Part shown: positions 47,238-58,788 of the stretch, one piece after another
Numbering within the stretch: the first letter of the stretch is position 1
Layout of the letters: each line of letters opens with the position of its first letter
Source: Hyperoodon ampullatus
Taxonomy: Eukaryota; Chordata; Mammalia; Artiodactyla; Ziphiidae
Reading direction: 5' to 3'
Assembly (NCBI GenBank): GCA_949752795.1
Contig: OX457061.1
Span: 121,788,152-121,852,151, forward strand
Length of the DNA: 64,000 bases
The notes under the pieces: generated by a model
Seen by the model: the letters and a program-made list of their open reading frames with translations, nothing else
What the model was told of the DNA's origin: nothing
Database searches by the model: none
Position numbers and translations under genes: made by a program

Positions 47238-47506
47238 GGGGGTGGGATAAATTGGGAGATTGGCATTGACATATACACACTACTATATATAAAATAGATA
47301 ACTAATAAGAACCTGCTGTGTAGCACAGGGAACTCTACTCAATACTCTGTAATGACCTATATGGGAAAAGAATCTAAAAAAAAAAAAAAGAATGGATCTT
47401 TGCATATGTATAACTGATTCACTTTGCTATACAGCAGAAACTAACACAACATTGTAAATCAACTATACCCCAATAAAAATTTTAAAAATGGATTAAATTA
47501 AATTAA
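47238..47506 (+). repeat. L1 3'-UTR insertion
   Basis: Starts GGGGTGGGATAAATTGGGAG and ends ATACCCCAATAAAAATTTTA plus an A/T-rich tail; it has an L1 polyadenylation signal, AATAAA. A perfect 11-bp TSD, AAAATTATTCT, flanks it (47227-47237 and 47507-47517). Severely 5'-truncated and non-coding. Confidence 0.93.
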
Positions 47507-47591
47507 AAAATTATTCTAGATTGAATGACATTATTTCTCCCTGTTTTCCACAGCCCTGTTTTAAAATGGATTTCAAAAATGTTTTTTTTTA

Positions 47592-47803
47592 GGGGCTTCC
47601 CTGGTGGCGCAGTGGTTGGGAGTCGGCTGCTGATGCGGGGGGCGCGGGTTCGTGCCCCGGTCCGGGAGGATCCCACATGCCGCAGAGTGGCTGGGCCCGT
47701 GAGCCATGGCCGTTGGGCCTGCGCGTCTGGAGCTTGTGCTCTGCAGCGGGAGAGGCCACAGCAGTGGGAGGCCCGCCTACCGCAAAAAAAAAAAAAAAAA
47801 AAA
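47592..47803 (+). repeat. CHR-type SINE (short form)
   Basis: GGGGCTTCCCTGGTGGCGCAG head, GGTTCGTGCCCCGG B-box region, A tail of about 20 at 47784-47803. The TSD is unclear because both flanks are A/T-rich. The minus-strand frame of 229 codons at 47589-48278 runs across this SINE and the adjacent L2 relic, and is not a gene. Confidence 0.93.
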
Positions 47804-47859
47804 TCATTTTTTTATGAGATGAAGGTTTACTGAGCTTCCTTATATGGAATAAATAGATG

Positions 47860-48060
47860 TAAGCCACCAGAGGAAGTGAGGAAGAACATTCCAGGTAGAG
47901 GGGAAAGCATGGGGGCAGGAGCATCAGTGTGAAAGAAAATGGCATGCCCAGGAAAGTAGAAGAAAGTTGGTCTTTCTGGAGCGCAAAGGCATGGGGGAGG
48001 GTGATGTGCGGTGAGGTCACCGCAGCAGGAGTCAGGCTGTGAAGGAACTTAACATGCAAA
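47860..48060 (-). repeat. L2 relic, reverse orientation
   Basis: GAAGAACATTCCAGGTAGAGG, GGGGCAGGAGCATCAGTGTG and TTTCTGGAGCGCAAAGG match the reversed L2 sequence ('agagcattccaggcagaggg ... tggctggagcagag'). Decayed. Confidence 0.65.
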
Positions 48061-49084
48061 GTAGAAGCACAGATACTAGGACTCGTAATCTGAAGAAATG
48101 ACACTGGAATACTTCCAGGGGTTAATTTATGGGCACATGAAAATGTTTTCTCAATGACTTCTCTCCCTTCAACTTCTTCCTCCACCAGGTTTAGATGACG
48201 ATGTGCCCATTGCATCATCTCCCTGGCTTCAGGTATGGTATGAATTGAAAGAAGCGCAGAACTACTTTGTTCCCACAAAGAGTTGGTAAGATTTCTATAG
48301 CATCACTGCTTTATCTCGGGCACACACTGACCTCCAAGGGAACAGAGTCTGGAATGTAGATAAAAAAGATAACGTCAGGGAGACCAAGCTGCCTTTCAGA
48401 CAGCTGATCACTGAGCACTCTATGAGGAAGAGCACATTCAACGTCCTTTCAAATTCAGGACGGGAAACTTGCGCATATACGTCATATACATACACTTACG
48501 TGTATATATATACGCACCTGGGGCTGTGTGTCTGGTTTCTCTGTGCAGGGCACACTCACAGTCACAGTTTATGGGCTGGTCTTCGTTTCTCATTTCATTT
48601 CCCATGTGCTGTTCACATGTCAAAACCTTGAAGTATTTACCAAGAGACTGTAATAAATAAGAAACATGAACCATCCCTAAGTCATAACTGCTTTCCTTTT
48701 TTAGTGGTTGAATGTTTTATAATTCCAAAGGTGACTGGAGCTTCCACCAGTGTGGATATGGTTAACTCCCACCAGGCATAGCGATTCAAGGGAGAGATTC
48801 TGTGGTGCTGGGGATGCACCTACCCCTGCAAATCTGCATATTTGTGTACAACTATATCCTTACAAGCAAGCAGATCTAGTTTGTGAAGGACTCTTGTCTG
48901 AAGGATGGATGTAGCTCTTAAAGGGATAAATACGTTTAAGAAACGACTTTATCTTAGAGAGGAGAATTCATAGTGTTCATGAATTACTATGTCTCTGCTA
49001 TGAATAAACTCCATACAGGGACTTCAGGAGTAGATATCAGATAGGAAACTTTCCATTTGGAAGTAATGGAATTCATGCTCTCAG
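48061..49084. other. Intergenic unique sequence, no gene
   Basis: About 1 kb. There is a short run of alternating ATATAC/ACGTAT near 48475-48515. No repeat family or gene recognised. Confidence 0.45.
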
Positions 49085-49385
49085 GCAGCATTGCCTAACA
49101 AAACCAGAATGAGAGTCATATATATCATTTTGAAATTTGTAGTGGTTTAATAGTCACATTAAAATAAGCAAAAAGAAACAGTGAAATTAATTTCAATAAC
49201 ATTGTATTTAACTGAATATATCCATAATATTATCCCAACGTTTAATCAATGTCAAATATTAATAATATATATATTTGAAAAAATGAAGTTCTCTAAATCC
49301 AGTGTGCATTTGATATTTACAGCCTATCTGAATTTGGACTAGCCACATGTGCCTAGTGGCCACTGTATTAGCCGTGTACTCAAGT
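49085..49385. mobile_element. Ancient DNA-transposon-like relic
   Basis: CAGCATTGCCTAACAAAACC at the left and CCTAGTGGCCACTGTATTAG at the right, with TAGTCACATTAAAATAAGC and TTTGGACTAGCCACATGTG inside, match a widespread old mammalian repeat whose ends read 'gctgtccaatag' and 'ctaccgtattggacagc'. I take it as a non-autonomous DNA transposon, but the family is not assigned. Confidence 0.5.
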
Positions 49386-49519
49386 GAGAGAGCGGAGCTC
49401 ATGATCACATGTGCCAGCTTAGACGCACAATGGAAACTGATATACGCTTCTAGCTTTTAGTTCTTGGAGAGCAACAGCATAAAGACATTCACCACAGAAG
49501 TCTTTGTTTTTTCTCTTGT

Positions 49520-50222
49520 CTTTTTTTTTTTTTAATGTTTATTGGAGTAGTGTTGATTTACAATGTTGTGTTAGTTTCTGCTGTACAGCAAAGTGTATCA
49601 GTTATACATATACATATATCCACTCTTTTTTAGATTCTTTTCCCATATAGGTCATTGAGTATTGAGAAGGGTTCCCTGTGCAATACAGCAGGTCCTTATT
49701 AGTTATCTATTTTATATATAGTCGTGTGTATTTATCAATCCCAGTCTCCCAATTTGTCTCTCCCCGCTCCCTGCTTTCCCCCTTAGTAACCATAAGTTTG
49801 TTTTCTACATCTGTGACTCTATTTCTGTTTTGTAAATAAGTTCATTTGTACCATTTTTTAAGATTCCACATATAAACAATATCATATGGTATTTGTCTTT
49901 CTCTGTCTGACTTATTTCACTCAGTATGACAATTGCTAGGTCCATCCATGTTGCTGCAAATGGCATTATTTCGTTCTTTCTTTTTTTTTTTTTTTTTTTT
50001 TTCCGGTACTTGGGCCTCTCACTGTTGTGGCCTCTCCCGTTGCAGAGCACAGGCTCCGGACGCACAGGCTCAACGGCCATGGCTCACGGACCCAGCCGCT
50101 CCGCGGCATGTGGGATCTTCCCGGACCGGGGCACGAACCCGTGTTCCCTGCATTGGCAGGCGGACTCTCAACCACTGCGCCACCAGGGAAGCCCTATTTC
50201 GTTCTTTCTTATGGCTGAGTAT
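49520..50222 (-). repeat. L1 3' end, split by a young SINE
   Basis: Reverse-orientation L1 with its poly-A side at 49520 (T-run, then TTATTGGAGTAGTGTTGATT). The minus strand encodes decayed ORF2 C-terminal sequence around 49805-49980. The SINE at 49983-50194 sits inside, and L1 resumes with ATGGCTGAGTAT before the 5' truncation at about 50222. Confidence 0.92.
49983..50194 (-). repeat. CHR-type SINE nested in L1
   Basis: Minus-strand short-form element with a T tail of about 20 at left and head CGCCACCAGGGAAGCCC at right. A perfect 16-bp TSD, TATTTCGTTCTTTCTT (49967-49982 and 50195-50210), is made of L1 sequence, which proves the SINE is younger than the L1. Frames of 63-114 codons here are SINE artefacts. 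Confidence 0.96.
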
Positions 50223-50379
50223 CAGATGCTAAATTCATTTAGATTTATCCTCATATTTATTGGGTTGTAGTCTTTATTTCTTCTTGAATTTCTGAGTTTC
50301 CCTCAGAGGTAAATTGTTTTTACCTGAAAAAGATTTTAAATGTAAAATCTGAAAAAGATTTTAAATGTAAGTCTGCTGA

Positions 50380-51235
50380 AGATAAATTTTCTCAGTTTTT
50401 GTTTTCTGAAAAATGTCCTAATTTCATCTTTATTTTTGGAAGGTATTTTTGGTATGCATATAATTTTAATTTAAACTAATTTTATCTAAATATAGCTTTC
50501 TGGATTTTTGTTTGTTTGCTTTTTTGTTTTTGCTTATATTGCTTCTGCTGAGAGGGCAGTTGTCAGATGTCAGTCTAATTGTTGCTTCCTTTTTCTTTTA
50601 ATTGCTTTTAAGATTTCTCTTTGGATTGGTTCTCAACATCAGTTTTATCATGCTGTGAACAGATACTGATTTCTTTTCAGCTTTTTCTACTTGAACTTTG
50701 TATGGCTTCTTGAATATGGGCTTGATTTTTTCCATTAGTTTGGAAACATTCTCAGTCATTTTCTCTTTATATATAACTGCTGTTCCATTCTCGTTCTGTT
50801 CTTATTTGGGGACTTCCACTACATTTATGTGAGGCTTTTACACTATATCCCTTTATAGTTCTTATTTTCTTTTTCTTATTTTTCATTCTTTAGTTTCTCC
50901 ATGCTTCATTCTGAAAATTTTCTTCTGACCTACATCTCAGTTCACAAATCCTCTCTTCAATATCTTTAGTTTACTGTTTATAAAACCTGCTCACTGAAAT
51001 TTTAACTTTGGTAATTGTTTTGCTGTTGCTGTTTTGGAACTTCTATCTTAAAAAATTGATTTTAGTTTTCTGCTAAAATTCGAAATCTTAAACTTTTATG
51101 TCCTTGAACAGAATAAGCTTAACTCCAAATTTGGAGTTCCTGTGGGACTGTTTCTATTGTTTATTTTTGTTATTTTTCAGTAGTGTCACTTTTCTGTGCC
51201 TGCTCCCTGCATAACCCCTGCCCATAATGTTTATA
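50380..51235 (-). repeat. Old L1M/HAL1-type coding relic
   Basis: T-rich plus strand with phrases TTTCTCCATGCTTCATTCTG, TTTCTTCTGACCTACATCTC, CAGTTCACAAATCCTCTCTTC and AATAAGCTTAACTCC in the order typical of reversed internal L1M sequence. No open frame survives. The right edge is blurred by the SINE at 51261. Confidence 0.65.
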
Positions 51236-51260
51236 GATTGCTTTTAAAATATTCTGGAAA

Positions 51261-51384
51261 TGGGACTTCCCTGGTGATGTAGTGGTTAAGATTCCACGCT
51301 TCCACTCCAGGGGAGCAGGTTTAGTCCCTGGTTAGGGAAGTTCCACATGCCTTGAGGTGCAGCCAAAAAAAAAAAAAAAAAAAA
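51261..51384 (+). repeat. Short tRNA-derived SINE (CHR group)
   Basis: TGGGACTTCCCTGGTGATGT head, degenerate B box, A tail of about 20. TSD ATTCTGGAAA (10 bp, perfect) at 51251-51260 and 51385-51394. Confidence 0.92.
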
Positions 51385-51394
51385 ATTCTGGAAA

Positions 51395-52089
51395 AGAAGA
51401 TAATGTTGTAATTTCCAGATAGGATTTACTTTTCCCTCCAACAGGCATCCGGGAGCACTTGTGAGGTGGGGATCATGTTAATCCAATTTCATGTATTGAG
51501 ATGATTTTAAGCTGAGCTGTAGATCCAGCAAGTGCCACACCCCACCACCTCACTCTTATCTTATTCTTCACCCTTATCACCTGAAGGTGTGGTCCTTCCA
51601 ACCAAAAGGGACGGGATTCAACTGGGAACTCCTGTTGGCAGGCTCTGGACTGTCTCTGTTCTCTCTGTCAAAATCACCTCTCACTCTCTCGTTCTTCCTC
51701 TTTCAAATTAAGAAGAAAAAGGTGAAAAGTGGTCACAGAGCCGTGCTCACTTTTCTGGTTCCCTTTTATACCTCAAGATCCTGAAGCAGTAACTTTTCAC
51801 TAACATGTTAGCTCTCCCATGCCTTAAAGCAGATGTTTTATATGTTTGGCCCAGCTTTCCTAATACATAGCAGAGAACTACTCTAAATTATCTAGTCTAC
51901 CACTTTCCCTTTAATTCTTTATAACTCCTAAAACTGATGTTATTTTTGTCCATTTTATGATCAAACTTACCTCGATAGAGTGGCAACTTATCTACCTTTG
52001 GTTGGAGCTGATCTAACAGAGTAAAGCAGAATCCCTCTGGGCTAAGCATCATCTTTTAAAAATCTTCATGTTTTTCACCCTCCAACTTC
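51395..52089. other. Intergenic unique sequence, no gene
   Basis: About 0.7 kb without assigned repeats. The 65-codon frame at 51587 is unrecognised. Confidence 0.5.
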
Positions 52090-52099
52090 TCCTTCCATT

Positions 52100-52201
52100 C
52101 ACATTTTTAAAATTTTTTTATTATTTATTTATTTATTTTTATTGAAGTATAGTTGATTTACAATGTTGTGTTAATTTCTGCTGTACAGCAAAGTGATTCA
52201 G

Positions 52202-52297
<96 letters not shown>

Positions 52298-52445
52298 TCC
52301 TTTTTTATAGTCTTTTCCATTATGGTGTATCATAGGATACTGAATATAGTTCCCTGTGCTTCACAGTAGGACCTTGTTATTGGCCCATTCTATATATGAT
52401 AACATACATCTACTAGCCCCAAACTCCCACTCCATCCCTCCCCCA
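52100..52445 (-). repeat. L1 3'-end insertion with internal microsatellite
   Basis: Reverse orientation: ATTGAAGTATAGTTGATTTA, then a TA/CA microsatellite at 52202-52294, then TAGTCTTTTCCATTATGGTG. A 10-bp TSD, TCCTTCCATT, flanks it (52090-52099 and 52446-52455). 5'-truncated and non-coding. Confidence 0.9.
52202..52294. repeat. Compound (TA)n(CA)n(TA)n(CA)n microsatellite
   Basis: About 90 bases of alternating TA and CA blocks that grew out of the L1 3'-end motif GTTATACATATA. Likely highly variable in length and able to extrude cruciforms. Confidence 0.95.
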
Positions 52446-52455
52446 TCCTTCCATT

Positions 52456-53346
52456 AAAATTTAACCAGAATACACCTCAAAATTTTCCCATCGTTTTACA
52501 TTTTCTTTGTGGTAAAGTATATATTCTTCAGTTATATGATACACCCCCAAATAGTTCTGGTTTACATCTTGGGAATCATAGTATCTCAGTAAAATATGTG
52601 TCAAATATTAACTTGTATGGAAGGCTTAAATATACTTTTCTCTACACTTGATTTAATAGGAACAATTTTTAGCATCACTCTTGAAAACAATAATTGACAT
52701 GGTTTTTGTTCTTCACATGTAACATATTTTCTAGCTGCGCAGCTATAGACGGTTTCAGCTAATTTGGTTTTGGTTTGTGTTTGACTTTTTGTTATTTTGC
52801 TCATTCACATGCCAGAGAATGAAGTGGCATTTGAAAAGACTGAAGCTTAATTGCAGTAGCAGATGTTTTTGGAGCCTAATGGAGATGCTCATATAGAGTC
52901 CTCTGGCGTGTGCTTTAGATATTCAGAGAAAGTTGATATACCCCAGGCCCAGATAATTTAGAAGAGAAAGAGACATGATTTGATTCATTTAGGAATTTTC
53001 AGCCCTAACTCCTTAACTCTGAGCTGCCTTAGCTAGTTTGTGTATCACAGTCAGCTTGTGCACGACTCTGACAGGAGGTGTCCCTGCTTTTCAAGCAAAC
53101 AGGCCTACAGTGGCAACTGCTCCCTGCTTCCCCGTGTGGTTCATGGATGTGCCCCTAAAGCATCAGCTTGCCCTCCTTCCTTGGTTCCTCTTGCTCTATC
53201 CCTGTGGTTTCCCTGTTACTGAGCAGCAAGACACCAGTGCATTACTGGGAGCCCATGCATGTGCTACAGATAAGTGTCAATGACCTTGGGCAAATTTTGA
53301 ACCATGGGAAGGTTAGTGGATAAATGCCACTCTCTTCCTCTATCAT
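52456..53346. other. Intergenic unique sequence, no gene
   Basis: About 0.9 kb. 53038-53283 has an 81-codon frame and somewhat higher GC content, with no recognisable domain. No repeats assigned. Confidence 0.5.
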
Positions 53347-53362
53347 AAAAAGACTGTGTAGA

Positions 53363-53685
53363 CAAGTGAACTTATCTATGAAACAGAAACAGACTCACAG
53401 ACATAGAGAGCAGACTTGCGGTGGCCAAGGGGGAGGGCAGTGGGGAAGGGATGGATTAGGAGTTTGGGATTAGCAGATGCAAACTAGTGTATATAGGATG
53501 GATAAACAACAAGGTCCTACTGTATAACACAGGGAATTATATTCAACATCCTGTGATAAACCATAATGGAAAAGAATATGAAAAAGAATGTATATATATA
53601 TATGTATAAATGAATTACTTTTCTGTACAGCGGAAATTAAAACAACACTGTAAATCAATTATACTTCAATAAAATAAATTTTAAA
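53363..53685 (+). repeat. L1 3'-UTR insertion
   Basis: Starts near AAGTGAACTTATCTATG and includes ACAGACTCACAGACATAGAG and GGTCCTACTGTATAACACAG. It ends TATACTTCAATAAAATAAAT plus A tail. An imperfect TSD, AAAAAGACTG(T/A)GTAGA, flanks it (from 53347 and from 53686). Contains a short (TA)n at the same place as the L1 at 52100. Confidence 0.9.
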
Positions 53686-53702
53686 AAAAAGACTGAGTAG
53701 AG

Positions 53703-54042
53703 ACTCAATAGCTTTGTAAATACCCACTGGAGATACCTTGTGAAAATGGGTGAGTAGCACATGGTGAAGCTGTGTCCAGCATTGTTTGTATTTGATCTCC
53801 TCCACGCCTGCCTTTCTGGATTGCAGTCCTCAGCAAACATCAGTACATCTGCTTTGTCCTGGGGCTCTGTTTCCGGGGAACTAGGATAAAATAGGGTGTA
53901 TCAGCAACATCATGAATATTTATGACTGTGATATTGCTAACTTAGTAGATTCTTGGTAAACACATGTGGAATATTTATTAAAGACTTACAGTAGCCAGAA
54001 GAGATTTTGATTAAGATGTTCAACCAATTGAAGTTTAAAATG
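53703..54042. other. Intergenic unique sequence, no gene
   Basis: About 340 bases with no assigned repeat. A 61-codon minus frame overlaps it and has no recognisable domain. Confidence 0.5.
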
Positions 54043-54245
54043 GTAATGATAGCAAAGGTTTAGTGAGAATTTACTGTTTGCCAGATACTGTGATAAATGC
54101 TTTGCAAATGTTATCTCCTTTGGCTTTCCCAACTGATTGATACTACTATTAACCCAGTTTTTACATATGGAGAAAGTGAAGCTCCTAGTGGTTAAATAAC
54201 TTTTCTAAGATCATGAGTTCGTGTCAGAACTGAATCCAAATTATA
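54043..54245 (-). repeat. MIR element, nearly full length
   Basis: TTTACTGTTTGCCAGATACTG, TGCTTTGCAAATGTTATCTC, TATGGAGAAAGTGAAGC and GGTTAAATAACTTTTCTAAG follow the reversed MIR consensus from end to end. An old mammalian-wide SINE, non-coding. Confidence 0.8.
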
Positions 54246-54453
54246 CAATTCCACAATTTACGTTCTTGACCACACATTATACAGCCTGTCCAAAGTTTTA
54301 TTTTTTGTTTGTACACTTCTATTTTGTATTGTTGGTCATGTTATGGAAAGTTTTTTAAAAATCTATTCCATTTGACATATTGAACAGCTGTGAGATATCA
54401 AAAAATGATAAATGTTGTTATCACAATTAACGAATAAGACATCTGTTAATTCG

Positions 54454-54801
54454 GGACTTCCCTGGTGGTACAGTGGTTAAGAATCCTCCTGCCAATGCAG
54501 AGGACACAGGTTTGAGCCCTGGTCCTGGAAGATCCCACATGCTGCGGAGCAACTGAGTCCGTGGGCCACAACTACTGAGCCCATGTGCCACAACTACTGA
54601 GCCCGCGAGCCACAACTACTGAAGCCCGTGCGCCTGGAGCCAGTGCTCCACAAGAAGGGAAGCCACCGCAATGAGAAGCCCGCACACCGCAACGAAGAGT
54701 GGCCCCCGCTCGCCACAACTAGAGAAAGCCCACGCACAGCAACAAAGGCCCAACACAGCCAAAAATAAAATATAAATAAATAAATAAATTTATATAAAAA
54801 G
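54454..54801 (+). repeat. Long CHR-type SINE with tandem internal units
   Basis: GGGACTTCCCTGGTGGTACAG head and three near-identical GCCACAACTACTGA units in the body, followed by an (AAAT)n tail. A perfect 18-bp TSD, AAGACATCTGTTAATTCG, flanks it (54436-54453 and 54802-54819). It is the full-length reference for the long form also seen at 9611, 17767 and 46477. Confidence 0.95.
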
Positions 54802-54819
54802 AAGACATCTGTTAATTCG

Positions 54820-56725
54820 TTAATTCGGGTTAATTCTCAAAATCAACAAGCTGATGTTTTTCTGAGGAGGAACATGTGAATACAAGTAGATAGTTAAAAT
54901 AAATTCCTTGTTCAATAGCTTAATCATCCCAAGAACTAATATATTATTTTATTAGATTATCTAGGAGATCCAGCCTGGTTTTCCTCCTCAAGTCACCTTA
55001 CTGAAACAGATAATTTTTTTAAAGTATTAGCAAATTTAAAAATTAATGTATTTGTTTGAAGCAATGAAAGCAATACAGTCAAATGACTTTATATGTTTTC
55101 TTTTAGTTAGAAATATGATTTAAAATAACATTATCTTTAGCAAAATGTCTCTAATTCAGGAAATGGATGATATTTAAATTATAAGTAGGGAATACTCTTG
55201 GGATCCATTTGACTTGAAAATGGATTCTAAGTAGGTAGGCATGCATCTCAGTAGGAAATCTGACAAATCAAGTATTTTCATAATTAAACTATAACATGCA
55301 GCACATATCTATCTGTTAGGCACTATTTTATTTGCTAGGAATATGGAAGCGAAAAAGACTCAAAATCCCTGCCCTCATGAAGCCTACGTTCTACTGAGGG
55401 AAATAAACAATAAAAAATGTCCTTTCAGATTGAAAAGATTACTATGAGAAATAATAAATCAGCGTGGGTTGACAGCTTTTGATGAGGTGATAGTGATGGG
55501 AACCAGCCATTTTAGCCAAGGGGGTCATTTTAAAGGGTCCAGATTCTCAGGTACAGACGTTATTGATGCTGAGGGTCTGAAGGTTTACTCGTATGTGCCA
55601 CAGACTTCTGCAGGTGTACATCAGCATGGAATCACAGAGGCAGGAAGGTCTTCACATGTACCTCGTCTATCCCCTTCATTCTGTAGATCACACTGAGAAC
55701 AAGAAATTCCAGTTGACTGTACCCTAGTTTACACAAATGGTCAGGAACAATGCTGGCTCTCTAACCCGGTTTCCTCATTTTCAGTCAAGTATTTTTTAGC
55801 AATCTTTTATTCACTCTGTTTCTGCATGAATAAGAGAATGATACAACTCCAAATATTCAAAAAGTTTCGTCCAGTCTTACATTGTTCAGGTCTTATTCTA
55901 ACTTCTCAGTCTTTCCCTGTCACTTTATCTAAAATTGCAACCCTTCATGTGTTGGGGCTGCCTTGGAGGACTGTCACCCTGTGCTATGTGACCTGCCTAG
56001 GTTCCACTTGGAGAGCTCTGACCATTGCAAACAACACTTTCTTTCCAGGGGCAACACATGCACTGCTGGGAACAATACATACTTATTGTGTAAAAGCCAG
56101 GCATTAACTTGCTTCTCTCCTCCCCAAATGGTAAGTTGCATCATCAGGGTGATCACAAGTGACCTACAAGGATTTGAAGCAACACCACCAGTAGATTATG
56201 CAGCCGTCAGATGGTGGGTGGGGGAAGATCTCTCCGAATGAGATGACTCTTTCTTGAAAGGTATCCTACAGGCATGATTGACTTACAATGTACACACTGT
56301 GGGAAGTTATCCCTGCCTTGGGAAAAATCCATTTAGAAAAGGAGGTATGGAAATTGCTGCCTAACTTTAAGTAAAGTGATCAATGACACCGCCTTGGTCC
56401 CTTCTAGAAGACATTCAGGTCAGCCTCAACTCACTGATCAGGTGCTTATGCTCTCGACTTCCTCTTTGTACCTGAATTAATGCCTTGGGTGAAGCGGAGA
56501 GCTCAACAGAGAAACTTTAGGAGAAAGTCACCTGCTTTTCCTGCATAGACCCTGATGGTTTATGGGATTTGTTCATATGCTTGCGTCTTGGGCCATGGGT
56601 GGCATGTTGAGGTCAAGGTTGGCTTCATCCTCCTTCTTCACATTATGTTGGTAGTATAATAAAATGCTGTAGTGCAATAAAATGTTGATAGTGTAGAAAA
56701 ATGACTTAATAAAGAAAGAGATTCA
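54820..56725. other. Intergenic, one L2 relic, no gene
   Basis: A reversed L2 3'-end relic lies at about 55320-55440 (GGCACTATTTTATTTGCTAGG, AATCCCTGCCCTCATGAAGCC). 55820-56240 has frames up to 93 codons without recognisable domains. No other repeat was assigned and no gene is supported. Confidence 0.45.
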
Positions 56726-56850
56726 GGAAGTCCCTGGCGGTCCAGTGGTTAGGACTTTGCGCTTCTGCTGCAGCTGGCCCAGGGTCGATCCCTGGTGGGA
56801 GAAGGAAGATCCCACAAGCCTCACAGTGCGGCCAAAAAAAAAAAAAAAAA
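56726..56850 (+). repeat. Short tRNA-derived SINE (CHR group), older
   Basis: GGAAGTCCCTGGCGGTCCAG head, B-box-like GGGTCGATCCCTGG, A tail of about 17. The TSD is reduced to a short ATTCA match (from 56721 and 56851). A 118-codon plus frame covering it is not a gene. Confidence 0.9.
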
Positions 56851-57119
56851 ATTCAAGCATGATAAGAGACATCCTGTGGGTGAGTGGGAGTGTAGTAGGT
56901 GGCAAGCAGGAAGCAGCTAGTATTAATAGGAGTAGACCTCATTGGGAAGCTAAACTCACAAGGGCTGATCTCTTTTTCCTCTCTATCTTACCCCTGGGGG
57001 AGCCCACCCACTTTAACTTCTATGACCAACACCTCTATGTTGGTGATCTCCCAGTCTACACCTCTAGTGCTACCTCTCCTCTGAGGTGTAGTCCTACTTA
57101 AATTTTAGCACTCTGCATT

Positions 57120-57400
57120 GATTTAACAAAGTTTTGAGCATCTACTCTGTGCCAAGATTGCAAAAGTGATGCAATGATGAATAAAGCAATGCCCTCGAAT
57201 TCAATATATTGATGGTAGGAGATACCATAATTAGCAGCAGCATTTTAGAAGCACCAGGAAGGGCATTAATAGCAATATGGGAATACTAAGAATGGCCATG
57301 GAACTCAGTCTGGGGATGGAGTCAGGGAAGGATTCCCAGAGAAGGTGACCCTTCATCTGAGACAGAGTGATAGTAGGGGTGAAACCAGCCCAGAGGGGGT
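57120..57400 (-). repeat. L2 3'-end fragment, reverse orientation
   Basis: GAGCATCTACTCTGTGCCAAG, then GGGAAGGATTCCCAGAGAAGG and TGACCCTTCATCTGAGACAG match reversed L2 ('agggaaggcctctctgaggaggtgacatttgagc'). The gap 56851-57119 is unique sequence. Confidence 0.7.
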
Positions 57401-58788
57401 GTCCTAAGGCCCACTGCCCAAATGTCATGACTTTTTTTATTCCATCTCAGTTGAATAGTATCAGTCCTTCCTTGGACCCTCATCTCCAACCCCAAAACTC
57501 TCTACTTATAATTTATTTTCTCTCATAGCAGAGACATCTTATACTACAATATATCATTGCCGTACTTCTCTCTCTACCAGATTGTAATGGCAGGTCTATG
57601 ACTTGTTCCTATTTGCATTCGCCATGTATGCAAATGGTGCTTGTTTATGGAATCAAATCCTACAATGAAGTAGGCTAATGAACTAAATGGAAAGTGAAAA
57701 ATTATTGTGTATTTTTGACTTGTTTGTGTCAAGGTCCAAATGTGCTGAAATGAAAGGAATCTTATTTAATGCAGACAAGAACGTTAAGTTGGTTTCCAGG
57801 AATCCCAAGCAAAGACTTTTCCGTTTTCTCTTCTCTCAGTTCAGCCTCCTCAGACATCCCATCACCACATACCCAAGGAAACTGCTCTTTTTTGCTGAAT
57901 GCTTGACTATTCCATGAGTCTGCCTCTGCGACAATTACTTCTATGTGATCTGGCAATTGAAAATTGAAGGCTAGGTTTCTTTAGGTCAGAATAATGTCTA
58001 GGATAATTTGCATGGAAATCACTGTGATTATATAGCTCTATTTCAACTGAGAAATTCTATGTCATGTAATAGTTGTTATTATTCATATAGCTGAACATGA
58101 AAGTATTATACTTCCATGCTGGCTTTACAAGTAGTAGAGTGACATAAGTGACTCATCTCAGGGAAGAATATCTAGGCGGGAAAATTATGTTTAAAGGTAT
58201 ATTTTATTTGAATAAAGATCTGTGTAGAATGGTAATATTAAAAACAAACAACAACTAAAAGTGTCACCAGCCAGCAGTACCTATGCCTCACCTCCCCCCG
58301 GCCCCACCCTGCCCCAACTAAAGCATGTGCAATGCTGTGGAGGAACATTAAATTACAGTGAAGTATTAATGTCTGGGACTTATCCATCTCCTGGGAAGTC
58401 TTCTGCCTGGCCTGCCTGGATATATGTCAGGGCTCCTTACCTTCAGCACTTCTGAGTACCAATGACCAGAGGTTTTTCTTACTGTAGAGCCAGAATCTCA
58501 GGAGTCTGTATATTGAAGTCACAAGTTTTGATGAACTTAAGAGAGTAAAGAAAGGCCTGTGATGATTTCTGTGACCACCATGGTTTTCAGAAATTCATGT
58601 CATCTAGTGCCTTGAGTAAAATTCTCAATTCTTGAAGAGATTAGGAGAATTTTTACTTCCTTGATGTTGTCACCATGGAGTCCCAGTCAGTATTGAGATA
58701 TTAAAAAAGTCTGAAAATTTTCTAGACAGTGAAATTGACTTCTATCAGAGAACCAATGTAATGTCCAGGATCTTTGACTTTGGCTTCA
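57401..58788. other. Intergenic unique sequence, no gene
   Basis: About 1.4 kb with no confident repeat. Frames are under 80 codons. A C-rich patch, CCTCCCCCCGGCCCCACCCT, lies at about 58291. Confidence 0.5.

Noticed and set aside
47589..48278. 229-codon minus-strand open frame, the longest in the window
   Set aside because: Its C-terminal third is the CHR SINE at 47592-47803 and most of the rest overlaps a reversed L2 relic. No domain or splice structure supports a protein.
52202..52294. Possible telomere- or centromere-like satellite
   Set aside because: It is a plain TA/CA microsatellite expanded inside an L1 3' end, not a higher-order satellite.
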